From Actinomadura graeca (lineage in GTDB: Bacteria > Actinomycetota > Actinomycetes > Streptosporangiales > Streptosporangiaceae): DNA of 64,000 nt. The translations under genes and the position numbers were made by a program. The notes under the pieces are model-generated. The model was not told where the DNA came from and made no database searches. It saw nothing but the letters and a program-made list of their open reading frames with translations. Positions 55,206 to 63,591 of this stretch are shown one piece after another; the stretch's first letter is position 1, and the number at the start of each line of letters is the position of its first letter. The stretch spans positions 3,906,001-3,970,000 of the forward strand of contig NZ_CP059572.1 of assembly GCF_019175365.1 (NCBI RefSeq), given 5' to 3'.

Positions 55206-55697
55206 CTGTTTCCCCTTTCTCCGGGCAGTGGCGTCGTGCCGCTGCCGTCGCAAAAGAAGTATCAGCGCGGATTTTCACATCTGCTTCACATCTGCTTCAC
55301 GCGAGGTGATCGCGGGGCAGGGCGATGGCCGTGCCCAGCGCGTCGGCCGACGCGGCGGCACGTTCTCCGTGGCCGTACGCCGACGCCGGACCGTGGGTGA
55401 CCCGTAGGGGGACGCGGCGCCGAGGCCCTGTGGCGGCGAGGACGGCCACGGGCACGAGACGCGCGGCCCCGCTGTTTTAGTTGTGGCTTAAAGGTCTGGC
55501 ACCACGCAGTTTGGCTCGCGCAGTCTGGATACATCGAGCGCACCCGAAACCCGGTGCACTGTACGGATGATTCATTCCGGTCGCTTTTCCAGCGGCTGAA
55601 TCCGTTCGCCCTGGCGGCAGGCAGAGCGGGGATCTGTGTCCGCGTCTTCGACGAACGAACTGTTGAAGATTCAAGAACGACTCAGGGGAAGCGGAAT
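55206..55697. other. Divergent regulatory region of the RiPP locus
   Basis: About 490 bp between the precursor and the SARP gene. The part next to the precursor holds the promoter and phased repeats listed separately. The rest includes a T/A-richer segment near 55477-55495 and no supported gene. Confidence 0.5.
55258..55300 (-). promoter_or_regulatory. SARP-type direct repeats and -10 of the precursor promoter
   Basis: On the minus strand GTGAA occurs three times at exact 11-bp intervals (plus-strand TTCAC at 55274, 55285 and 55296; the first two as full TTCACATCTGC units). Ten bp downstream of the last repeat is GATACT (55258-55263), a good -10 hexamer; there is no consensus -35. This is the known geometry of SARP-activated promoters, with one-helical-turn direct repeats replacing the -35. 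Confidence 0.65.
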
Positions 55698-56480
55698 ATG
55701 TCTCACAGGGAGACGGGGGTCCCATCCGATGCCGAAGCGGGAGACCGTTTGTCGGCGGCGGTTTCGGTCAAGCTGCTGGGGCCGCTCCAGGTCGCGGTGA
55801 ACGGAGAGCGGGTTCCTCTGACGGCGGGCAGGCTCTGCGCCCTGCTGGCCGTCCTGGCCCTGTCGCCGGGGCGCACCGTCACGATCGATCGCCTGGCCAC
55901 GGCGGTATGGGCGGACGAGGACCCGCCCGGCAACATCCGGCGGAGCGTGCAGACATATGTCGCGCGTTTGCGGAACGCGCTCGGCACCTCGACTATCAGC
56001 ACCGAATCGACGGGGTATGTCCTTCACGCCGATCCGGAGGACATCGACATCCACCAGTTCGTGCGGCTGGTCGGCGCCGCGTCGACCGCGCCTGACGGGA
56101 CCCTGGAGCGGGCGCGGCTCGCGAAGGCACTGGACCTGTGGCGCGGCATGCCGTTCGAAGGGGTACCGTGCGCCTCGCTGGAGGCGTCAGAGGCTCCCTG
56201 GTTGCTCGAAAGCTATCTGACCGCGCTGGAACGCCGCATCGACCTGGACATCTCCATCGGCCGCCACGAAGGGCTGGTGGTCGAGCTGAGCCGGCTGACC
56301 GCGTCCCATCCGTTGCGGGAGTCACTATGGGCGCGGCTCCTCCTCACCCTGAAGAAATCGGGCCGCCGCGCCGATGCACTCGTACGCTACGAGACGATTC
56401 GCTCGCGGATCGCCGATGAACTGGGCACGAACCCGGACCCCGTACTCCAGCAGATCCACGCAGAGCTGCTGGTCCGGTGA
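55698..56480 (+). CDS. SARP family transcriptional activator
   Basis: A 260-residue Streptomyces antibiotic regulatory protein: an OmpR-type winged HTH (SVKLLGPLQVAVNGERVPLT, LLAVLALSPGRTVTIDRLAT, VQTYVARLRNALG) and a single bacterial transcriptional activator domain (DIDIHQFVRLVGAAS ... ALVRYETIRSRIADELGTNP). No NB-ARC or TPR part is present, so it is a short SARP. ATG 55698 follows GGGGAAGCGGAAT. It faces the RiPP locus, whose precursor promoter has phased direct repeats, so it is the likely pathway activator. Confidence 0.9.
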   Translation: MSHRETGVPSDAEAGDRLSAAVSVKLLGPLQVAVNGERVPLTAGRLCALLAVLALSPGRTVTIDRLATAVWADEDPPGNIRRSVQTYVARLRNALGTSTISTESTGYVLHADPEDIDIHQFVRLVGAASTAPDGTLERARLAKALDLWRGMPFEGVPCASLEASEAPWLLESYLTALERRIDLDISIGRHEGLVVELSRLTASHPLRESLWARLLLTLKKSGRRADALVRYETIRSRIADELGTNPDPVLQQIHAELLVR

Positions 56481-56843
56481 CACCGGCGCCGTAGGGCATA
56501 CGCGGCCATTCGAAGCCGTGACCATCCGTGTTTCTTCGCGTTGAGGGTTTAACAGGACAGCAGCCCCACACGCCACCATCTGCGCTGCTGCGTACTGTAT
56601 TCCTGACACTTGTGCTCTCGCCGTCATCGATGGTCCCGCACCCTGGTCATGCTGCGGCCCGAGAAAGTTCCGAACACGAACAACTAGGCGGAAACACGCC
56701 ACGGTCCCGCGGCCGGACGATTTCGTGAACTACCGTCCCGCCCAGCGAGGTGGACCTTTCGGACGGCACGTGAACGAGCCGGTCCGCGTCGGGCAAGCGA
56801 ATGCCGGCCCTTTCAGCCACAACCGAGGTGAGAGGACTTTGTC
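56481..56843. other. Intergenic region after the SARP gene
   Basis: About 360 bp with no supported gene or repeat; presumably the promoter of the HTH regulator gene. GGTGAGAGGA just before 56844 is its ribosome-binding region. Confidence 0.35.
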
Positions 56844-57842
56844 ATGGTGGCTCTCCGCTTCACTTCTGAAGATCTCCGACGCATCACCATCGCCCCCAGG
56901 GCGGAGGCGATGGTGGAACTCGCGTTCAGCGCGATGGTCCTGCAAACGGCCGAGACCCCCGGACTCGGCCATGACTGGAAACACACGGTGGCGGCGCGGC
57001 TGCGAACCGAGACCACCCCGATCTTCGATCTCGTCCGGCAATTCAGGTACTTCCCCGATTTCCTCAGCCCCTTAGGGGTCGCGGATCCGGCCGCCGGCAT
57101 CGACACCGTCGCCGACACGCCGGTGACGGACCTGGAAACACAGCTCACGATGCTCAGGGAAGTGCAGCGGATCCCCACGTGGACCAGCGGGCTGGCCGCG
57201 GGCCGGCTCGGCGCCCGGAAGGAGCTGCGGACCGCCTTGCGGCAGCTGTACCGCGTGGCCTTGGAGCCGTACTGGGAGACGATCTCCACCCGTGTCCACA
57301 CGGACCGGATGGTCCGCGGTCAGGTCATGTTGAACGGCGGCGTCGACGCCCTGCTGGCGACTTTGCACCCCACCCTGCACTGGCGGCCACCGATTCTGGA
57401 ATGCGTCGCCTCGGTCTGCACGCCCACGGTCGATCTCAAAGGACGTGGGCTGCTGTTGATCCCTTCGGTACTCGCCCCGAGGCCCGCCTTCGCCGAACTG
57501 CCCGGCAAGCCGATCTGCCTGTTCTACCCCGTCCGCGTGACCGAGCGGCCCACCGACGGCGCCGCTCTGGCCGCGCTGCTCGGCGCCACACGGGCCGCCG
57601 TCCTCCAGGAACTCGCCAACCCGTCCACCACGACACAGCTCGCCGACAAGGTCTTCGTCTCCCCCTCCGCGATCAGCCAGCACACCGCGGTGCTCCGCCG
57701 GGCCGGGTTGATCACCACCCGGCGCGTCGGCCCCGCGGTGATGCACGGCCTGACCCCGCTGGGCTCGCAACTCGTCCAGGCCACGCCGTTCGAGGACGGG
57801 TCGTCCTTGGCCGCCCCGGCGCCCGCCCGGGCAAGGCCATAG
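56844..57842 (+). CDS. Winged HTH (ArsR-type) transcriptional regulator
   Basis: A 332-residue protein whose C-terminal 80 residues are an ArsR-type winged helix (AVLQELANPSTTTQLADKVF, SPSAISQHTAVLRRAGLITT, RRVGPAVMHGLTPLGSQL). The large N-terminal part (FTSEDLRRITIAPRAEAMVE ...) is typical of actinomycete regulators that combine a DUF5937-like N-terminal region with an ArsR HTH. ATG 56844 is used. It follows the SARP gene by 363 bp; targets unknown. Confidence 0.85.
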   Translation: MVALRFTSEDLRRITIAPRAEAMVELAFSAMVLQTAETPGLGHDWKHTVAARLRTETTPIFDLVRQFRYFPDFLSPLGVADPAAGIDTVADTPVTDLETQLTMLREVQRIPTWTSGLAAGRLGARKELRTALRQLYRVALEPYWETISTRVHTDRMVRGQVMLNGGVDALLATLHPTLHWRPPILECVASVCTPTVDLKGRGLLLIPSVLAPRPAFAELPGKPICLFYPVRVTERPTDGAALAALLGATRAAVLQELANPSTTTQLADKVFVSPSAISQHTAVLRRAGLITTRRVGPAVMHGLTPLGSQLVQATPFEDGSSLAAPAPARARP

Positions 57843-57894
57843 CCAACGGGTGCACCTGGCAGGCTTGCCGCAGGCAGCCCGAAGGAGCACACCA

Positions 57895-58527
57895 GTGTCG
57901 GACAGTTTCATGGTGGCCGCGCGGATTCCGAGGGCGCGGGAGGCGTTCGAGCGGTGGCTCGACACACCGGTGCCGGAGGCCGCCGACGCGATCGAGAACC
58001 CGGACCAGATGTACACCGGGTGGTTCTGGGACGGGACGAGCCCGCAGGACGACTGGAACCTGGACCGTGAAGGCAAGAACCCGCGCACACTGTTCGCCGA
58101 GCAGATCGACAAGGGCCAGGGCGTCGCCGTCCTCCGGCATCGCGACGGCGCGCTGGAGGCGTACCTGCTGCACTGGGGCTTCGACCGCTGGTCGGTCCAC
58201 ATGGCGCTGCTGGCGCTCGCGGTGGCGGGCCCGCACAAGGCGGACGGCGGCGACGACCACGCGATCTTCTGGGCGGAGACCTCGGGCAGCCTGGGCCCGC
58301 CGGACTGGGACGGCCGTCTCGCCTGCCTGGCCATCGGCCGGACCGGCGCCCGCTTCACCGGACGCACCGACCTCACCGGCGTGCTCGCCGCCCTCGGTCC
58401 CGCCGAGGACGCCTTCTTCGCCCTGGTCGAACGCCTGCACGCCGAGGAGGAGGCCGACGGCCCCCACCTGTCACCCCGGGAGCCGGAGTTCGTCGATCCG
58501 GCCGTCCTCGACCGGGGCAACGGCTGA
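57895..58527 (+). CDS. Hypothetical protein
   Basis: A 210-residue cytosolic protein I do not recognise. Visible features: FMVAARIPRAREAFERWLDT, WFWDGTSPQDDWNL, FDRWSVHMALLALAVAG and RTGARFTGRTDLTGVLAALG; it is Trp-rich and acidic. No membrane segment or catalytic motif. GTG 57895 follows GAAGGAG (57881-57887). It lies between the ArsR-type regulator and a DHFR-family reductase on the same strand. Confidence 0.7.
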   Translation: MSDSFMVAARIPRAREAFERWLDTPVPEAADAIENPDQMYTGWFWDGTSPQDDWNLDREGKNPRTLFAEQIDKGQGVAVLRHRDGALEAYLLHWGFDRWSVHMALLALAVAGPHKADGGDDHAIFWAETSGSLGPPDWDGRLACLAIGRTGARFTGRTDLTGVLAALGPAEDAFFALVERLHAEEEADGPHLSPREPEFVDPAVLDRGNG

Positions 58528-58616
58528 GCCCCCCGGCCGGGGTGCGGCGAGGATTCTGTCACCGCGTGCTGGCAAGCTGGGCCTCACCAGGACGAACACG
58601 TCGAAGGAGCAGCCCG

Positions 58617-59207
58617 ATGCGGATCGTGATCAGTGAGTTCATCAGCCTGGACGGCGTCGTCCAGGCCCCGGGCGGCCCCGACGAGGACCGCGACGGCGGC
58701 TTCGCCCACGGCGGCTGGACGCACCCCTACTTCGACCCGGAGGTGGTCGGCGGGGCCTTCGACGCGGCCATGAAGAACGCCGCGGCTCTGTTGTACGGCC
58801 GCCGCACCTGGCAGAACATGGCCGCGGCATGGCCGGAGCGGGGTGGCGACCCGTTCGCGGACAAGCTGAACGCCCTGCCCAAATACGTCGTGTCCGACAG
58901 CCTGAGCGACGACGACATGAAGTGGAACACCCAGCGCATCCCCGTCGGCCAGGCCGCCGAACGCATCGCCGAACTGCGCGGGTCCGGCGACGGCGACATG
59001 ATCATGATGGGCAGCCCGACGCTGGCGCGGACCCTGATCGAGAACGGCCTGTTCGACGAGCTCCTGCTGATCTCCATGCCGGTGATCCTGGGCGGCGGCA
59101 AGTCGATCTTCCCTGCGGACGGCGTGAAGCACGGCCTGAAACTGGTCTCCACGGCCACCGCCTCGACCGGCGCCACCGTCCACGTCTACCACCGCGCCGA
59201 CGCCTAG
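58617..59207 (+). CDS. Dihydrofolate reductase family protein (RibD C-terminal type)
   Basis: A 196-residue protein of the RibD_C/DHFR-like fold: MRIVISEFISLDGVVQAPGG, LLYGRRTWQNMAAAWP, YVVSDSLSDDD, MIMMGSPTLARTLIENGLFD and PVILGGGKSIFP. These NADPH-dependent stand-alone reductases are common in actinobacteria; the substrate is usually unknown. ATG 58617 follows GAAGGAG. No pathway context. Confidence 0.9.
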   Translation: MRIVISEFISLDGVVQAPGGPDEDRDGGFAHGGWTHPYFDPEVVGGAFDAAMKNAAALLYGRRTWQNMAAAWPERGGDPFADKLNALPKYVVSDSLSDDDMKWNTQRIPVGQAAERIAELRGSGDGDMIMMGSPTLARTLIENGLFDELLLISMPVILGGGKSIFPADGVKHGLKLVSTATASTGATVHVYHRADA

Positions 59208-59217
59208 GAACGGCGGG

Positions 59218-59387
59218 GCGCGGATCCAGCCACTGCGCCCCGGACACGCCGCCCAAATCCTCGCCATCTACCAACTGGGCATCGACGAGGGCCACGCCAC
59301 CTTCGAGACGGCCACCGCATCGGACGCCACCGCGGACGCTGGCGCGACGTCGTCCTGGTGGAACGACGCAGCCCCAGAATCACTTGA
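59218..59387 (+). pseudogene. GNAT N-acetyltransferase remnant with internal deletion
   Basis: One frame encodes RIQPLRPGHAAQILAIYQLG and DEGHATFETATA, the N-terminus of phosphinothricin-acetyltransferase-like GNAT proteins. From 59331 another frame encodes RGRWRDVVLVERRSPRIT and a TGA at 59385, the typical C-terminus of the same proteins. About 110 central residues, including the acetyl-CoA-binding motif, are missing, so an out-of-frame internal deletion destroyed the gene. Confidence 0.65.
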
Positions 59388-59441
59388 CCCACGATTAGGC
59401 ACCATTCCCCTCACTAGGAAGGGCCGCTCCACATCGGTATT

Positions 59442-60470
59442 TCAGGGAGTGCGCCTGGTCAGTCTCGCGACTGTGTCGTCCAATGCCTGGACTTGTGACG
59501 ACTCGCCGGCGTAGGCGTGAACCAGCGAGAGGAACTCCTGGAGGCCCTCCGGGAACTCCAGGCATGTGCGGACGATCGAATGGATGTCCAGGTGGGGCTG
59601 GGCACGGCGCGGGACACGGATCGCGATCTCTTTGCGCAGGGCGTCCACGATCTGCTGCCGTCCTTCGGCCGTCGTCAGCAGCGGAATGTCCATGAGCCGA
59701 TCCACGATCTCGAAGAGGGCGGGGAGTTCGGTCTCGTCCGCCTGTCTCGTCCGGTGGCGCGCGTTCAGTCCCGGACCGGACGGCGGGGTGTGGCCGGACG
59801 GCTCGGTGTGGCCGGACGGGAGCGGTCCGACCGTCGCGGGCGCACCCGAGGGACTCCCCGCCGGCGGTGGCGCGGCGCGGACGGACAGCCAGGCGGTGGT
59901 GTCGGTCTCCTTGAGGCGCACGTCGATCGGCCGGAACTCGGTGGGGTCGACCGCACCCCGGCCCTCGCGGATCACGTCGCGGTAGAACTCGTCGGAGACG
60001 AGGATCCCCAGGTCGGCCGGTATGTCGGCGAGCACCTTCTTGAAAGACGGCGCGTCCAGAAGCCGATTGACGTGGTTGACGGTGGTGCCGACGATGCCGT
60101 TTGCGTCCGATTCGAGCGGCCCGCTGTGCAGGGCGATCCGCAAGCGCATCCGGGCGTGCTCGGCCGCGATGTCGTTGTGCCTGCGCAGGGAGCCGCGCAG
60201 GTGGTCGGGCAGCGGGTGGGCGAGACGCGCCGGGTCGTACGACGGCGGCAGGACGACGATGACCCCGTCGCCGCGGTCCTCCTGGTAGCAGCCGTCAAGC
60301 GGCATGCCCGATGCTTCGAAACCGCTTTTGAGCGCCTCGTAGAGGACGATTCGCAGATGACCCTGAACGTGGTCGGTGCGTTTCCCGAAACCGATGATGT
60401 CGCAGACGAAGAGCGTGCAATGGCCGGTCGGGGTCCAGCCGGTCCCCGCATCGCCGGAGCCGTTCCGCAT
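59442..60470 (-). CDS. Nucleotide cyclase fused to an EAD2-like adaptor domain
   Basis: A 342-residue protein. Residues 15-200 are a class III cyclase homology domain with CTLFVCDIIGFGKRTD (metal Asp24), QEDRGDGVIVVLPP (Asp68), and GTTVNHVNRLLDA (the N-x3-R-like catalytic strip). After a PSGHT-rich linker, residues 250-335 are helical: ALFEIVDRLMDIPLLTTAEG, then EFPEGLQEFLSLVHAYAG, matching effector-associated domain 2 (EAD2). In conflict systems such adaptors tether an effector to a VMAP-type partner with the same domain, as encoded divergently here. The output would be a cyclic nucleotide. ATG 60470 is chosen; upstream codons lack a ribosome site. Confidence 0.82.
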   Translation of the reverse strand: MRNGSGDAGTGWTPTGHCTLFVCDIIGFGKRTDHVQGHLRIVLYEALKSGFEASGMPLDGCYQEDRGDGVIVVLPPSYDPARLAHPLPDHLRGSLRRHNDIAAEHARMRLRIALHSGPLESDANGIVGTTVNHVNRLLDAPSFKKVLADIPADLGILVSDEFYRDVIREGRGAVDPTEFRPIDVRLKETDTTAWLSVRAAPPPAGSPSGAPATVGPLPSGHTEPSGHTPPSGPGLNARHRTRQADETELPALFEIVDRLMDIPLLTTAEGRQQIVDALRKEIAIRVPRRAQPHLDIHSIVRTCLEFPEGLQEFLSLVHAYAGESSQVQALDDTVARLTRRTP

Positions 60471-60678
60471 GACCTCTGATTCCCCTTGGACGGTTGGATT
60501 GCCCCAACTGTGCACACATGGTGCTCGCTTCGGCAAGCGGTATGCCGATCGGTCACACTTCCCGGGCTTCTAGCGCTTGTACGGTCGGTCTTCTGTGTCC
60601 GGCGACGCAGAACGCCCGGGTGGACGCGGCCTACATTGACCAGCAAAGCGGCCTTGGGCGGGAAGGCGGTAACGGCGC

Positions 60679-62259
60679 ATGGCGGACGACGAGAGGAGAT
60701 CGCCGGCGCCGGTGCAGCCGGCGACGATGTCGATGGGACGCGCGCACGACCAGATCCGGGCGGAGCAGACCACCGCCGAGATCGTCGCGCTGCTCACGGA
60801 CATCCCGGATATGCGGGAAGTGGCCGGACGTTCCATCGTCGTCCACTACATCAGTGAGCACGTGCGCACGCAGTTGCTGCTGCCGGATCTGCCGCAGCCA
60901 AGATACTTTCTCTACAATCTCGTGCGCGCCTGCCGCGAGTTGCCCGACGGGCTTCAGGTGCTGGTCCGCGCGGTCGAGTTCGTGGCGGGCCCCACCGCGG
61001 CCGTCGCGCGTCTGAAGCGCACCCTGAGCCCGGTCCGCGCGCACTTGGAACCGGGCGCCGAGTCCCAGATCGAGGAACTGCTGACGGGTCTGCGGGTGCC
61101 GTCCCTCACCCGGCTTTACGTCACCGCCACCGGGAACAGCATCGCCACCGTCCCGTTCAGGCCCGCCGACGCCTGGGACGTGTTCTCGACCCTCCTCGAC
61201 CACAACACGGCGCCCGGGAAACCGCCGCCGCATCTGATCTTCGTCGCGATGTTGTTGCAGACCTTGCAGACGCAGCAGTCCGCGAACGGAGCCGATGCCG
61301 AGGAGGCATGGCGGCTCAAAAAGCTGCGTGAATGGCTGACGACGCAGACCGATCAGTTGCGCCGCGAGGGCGGCGCCACCCAGGCGGACTATCTCGACCG
61401 CATGCGGGATCGTTCCGCAGCGCTCGCCGCGCGCGCCGACAAGCCCATCTACCTCATCATCCAGCTCGAACCGCTTTCGGATCTCGTCGAGGGTGAGGTG
61501 ATGTGCCGGCTGTCGCATTGGCGGCAGGTACATCCGCTCGAATGGCGGCCCGAGCCCGGGGAGGACCGGATGGTCCCGTTGAGCGCGGTGCCCGAGCAGG
61601 TCGGCGCCCTGGTCCGCGAAGCCGAGCGAGGCTGGGCCTACGAGCTCGACGACTCCCTGGTGCTGGAGTTCGTCCTGCCCCTCGACATGATCAATCTCGA
61701 TGTGGACCAGTGGACGCGGGACGCCCCGGAGACGCCGGACCCGCCGACGCTCGGCGCGGAGTACGAGATCCTCGTCCGGAGCCAGGAGAGGCTGCGCGCG
61801 CTGGGGTTCCATCGCGCCTGGCGCCAGCGCTGGCAGGTGCTCCTCGATGGCGTCGACGGCACCACCTACTGGGCGACCGCGGGAGAGCCGGCCCATCCGC
61901 GCCCGATGGGCGACCGGCTGCTGAGCAGCCGCGAGATCGTCGCGTGCGTGCTGAGCGGCCCGCCCGACCGTGAGCCCGGCCGCGGCGAACTCCGGAAAGC
62001 GCTGCGGGCGGGGGTGCCCGTGGTGCTCTGGCACCGGGCGGAGGAGATCGCTTCGAATACGCGGGAGGCGGTGCGGCAGGTCGTCGACCGCCCCGACATC
62101 AAGGCTCTTCCCACTCATCTCAGGCGCCTTCGAGGAAACACACCGCAGGCCGATGACCGTAATGGACGCACATCCCTGGAGGTAACCCTCCTATGGGATG
62201 ACCCGAATCACTTCCTGGACGATGCCAGCGCTCTGCGCGCACCAGTAGCACGGGCGTGA
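60679..62259 (+). CDS. VMAP (vWA-MoxR-associated) protein with N-terminal EAD2-like domain
   Basis: A 526-residue protein. Residues 30-113 form an EAD2-like adaptor (EIVALLTDIPDMREVAGRS ... RELPDGLQVLVRAVEFVAG). The C-terminal 260 residues match the VMAP C-terminal domain: PIYLIIQLEPLSDLVEGEV, LEFVLPLDMINLDVDQW, RSQERLRALGF and VPVVLWHRAEE. The middle helical part links the two. The gene is divergent from the EAD2-cyclase and is followed by a MoxR ATPase and a SAV_2336-like gene, the expected partners. It is thought to act as the regulated signal-transfer subunit. ATG 60679 is taken. Confidence 0.82.
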   Translation: MADDERRSPAPVQPATMSMGRAHDQIRAEQTTAEIVALLTDIPDMREVAGRSIVVHYISEHVRTQLLLPDLPQPRYFLYNLVRACRELPDGLQVLVRAVEFVAGPTAAVARLKRTLSPVRAHLEPGAESQIEELLTGLRVPSLTRLYVTATGNSIATVPFRPADAWDVFSTLLDHNTAPGKPPPHLIFVAMLLQTLQTQQSANGADAEEAWRLKKLREWLTTQTDQLRREGGATQADYLDRMRDRSAALAARADKPIYLIIQLEPLSDLVEGEVMCRLSHWRQVHPLEWRPEPGEDRMVPLSAVPEQVGALVREAERGWAYELDDSLVLEFVLPLDMINLDVDQWTRDAPETPDPPTLGAEYEILVRSQERLRALGFHRAWRQRWQVLLDGVDGTTYWATAGEPAHPRPMGDRLLSSREIVACVLSGPPDREPGRGELRKALRAGVPVVLWHRAEEIASNTREAVRQVVDRPDIKALPTHLRRLRGNTPQADDRNGRTSLEVTLLWDDPNHFLDDASALRAPVARA

Positions 62260-62430
62260 CAGTCGTGATGATGACCGATAAAGGGATCGTGGCCATCGGT
62301 GGGTCGTGCGGATCCTTGCGAAGCAGAGCGCCGAAGAGGATCCTCGACCTAAGGTGGCTGTCACCGGTTCTGTCCCAGAGCAAGGATCCCCCGCAAAACC
62401 CATAAGCCACGCCAGAAGAGGACATCGTCG

Positions 62431-63591
62431 ATGGCCGTTGACGAGCCGCACGAGGTCCCCGACCCGCGCGACGTGACATTACCCCCCGGCCCCGCGGCCG
62501 ATTCTCCGGGCGATGGTCCCGGATGGTGGATTTATCGCGGTGACGGCCGTCCTCTGCCGGAGGGACGGCTGGCCGCGGCGCTGCCTCCCCCGCCCCCGTG
62601 GCGAGCCTTCGAGGGCGCGCCGGCGCTCCCGCCTCCGCCCGCCGACGAGCGCGATCTCGTCCGCCGGCTCGGCCCCGTCAGCGCCCGCCCACGTGTCGCC
62701 GATCCCGCGGAGGTCGACGCCGTCAACGCGGCGATCCTCCTGCGACGACCGCTTCTGGTCACGGGGAAGCCCGGGTCCGGGAAGACGACCCTCGCGTACC
62801 GGATCACCCGCGAGTTAGGGCTCGGCCGGGTGCTGCGCTGGCCCATCGGCAGCCGGAGCACCCTGCGCGACGGACTGTACGAGTACGACGCGATCGGCCG
62901 GGCGCAGGACGCGGCGACGGCCCGCCGGATGCCCGGGCGCGACACCGACGACCTATCCGACGCACCCGGCCCAGGTGATCCGCACCTCGCCGCGCTGACC
63001 GACGCCGGAGTAGGGCATTACCTCCGGCTGGGCGCGCTGGGAACCGCGCTACTACCCTATGAACTTCCGCGCGTGCTGCTCGTCGATGAACTCGACAAGA
63101 GCGACATCGACCTGCCGAACGACCTTCTCGACGTCTTCGAGGAGGGTGAATACCGGATCACCGAGTTGTTCCGCATGAGCGCCCGCGAGCCCGTGGTGAA
63201 AGTGCACACCGCCGACCCCGACGGAATGGCCGAGATCGTGCGAGGAAGAGTGCGCTGCCGCGCATTCCCCATCGTCGTCATCACCAGCAACGGCGAGCGG
63301 GAGTTCCCGCCCGCGTTCCTGCGCCGGTGCCTGCAATACACCATGAAAGAGCCGGACGAGTCGCGTCTCGCCGACATGGTGGCGGCGCATTTCGCCGAGC
63401 GGTCCGACGAACCCACCCGGCGGCTGGTCCGCAGCTTCCTGGACCACCGCGGCGTCCGGCGCGAACTCGCGGCGGACCAGTTGCTCAACGCCGTCTACCT
63501 CACGACCTCCGGCGCGCGGGGCCCGGACACCGATTGGGAACGGCTTTTGGATCTCATCTGGCAACGGTTGGAAGTGGCGGCCCCTGAGTGA
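62431..63591 (+). CDS. MoxR-type AAA+ ATPase of the VMAP system
   Basis: A 386-residue AAA+ protein: Pro-rich N-terminus, Walker A VTGKPGSGKTTLAY (about residue 111), Walker B VLLVDELDKSDIDLPNDLLD (about 216), sensor-type IVVITSNGEREFP and arginine finger region PPAFLRRCLQYTMKEPD. It belongs to the MoxR branch used in VMAP ternary systems as the ATP-driven switch. Leu129 is encoded by TTA (62815-62817), rare in high-GC actinomycetes, which could make expression depend on the bldA tRNA. Its stop overlaps the next start (GTGA). Confidence 0.88.
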   Translation: MAVDEPHEVPDPRDVTLPPGPAADSPGDGPGWWIYRGDGRPLPEGRLAAALPPPPPWRAFEGAPALPPPPADERDLVRRLGPVSARPRVADPAEVDAVNAAILLRRPLLVTGKPGSGKTTLAYRITRELGLGRVLRWPIGSRSTLRDGLYEYDAIGRAQDAATARRMPGRDTDDLSDAPGPGDPHLAALTDAGVGHYLRLGALGTALLPYELPRVLLVDELDKSDIDLPNDLLDVFEEGEYRITELFRMSAREPVVKVHTADPDGMAEIVRGRVRCRAFPIVVITSNGEREFPPAFLRRCLQYTMKEPDESRLADMVAAHFAERSDEPTRRLVRSFLDHRGVRRELAADQLLNAVYLTTSGARGPDTDWERLLDLIWQRLEVAAPE

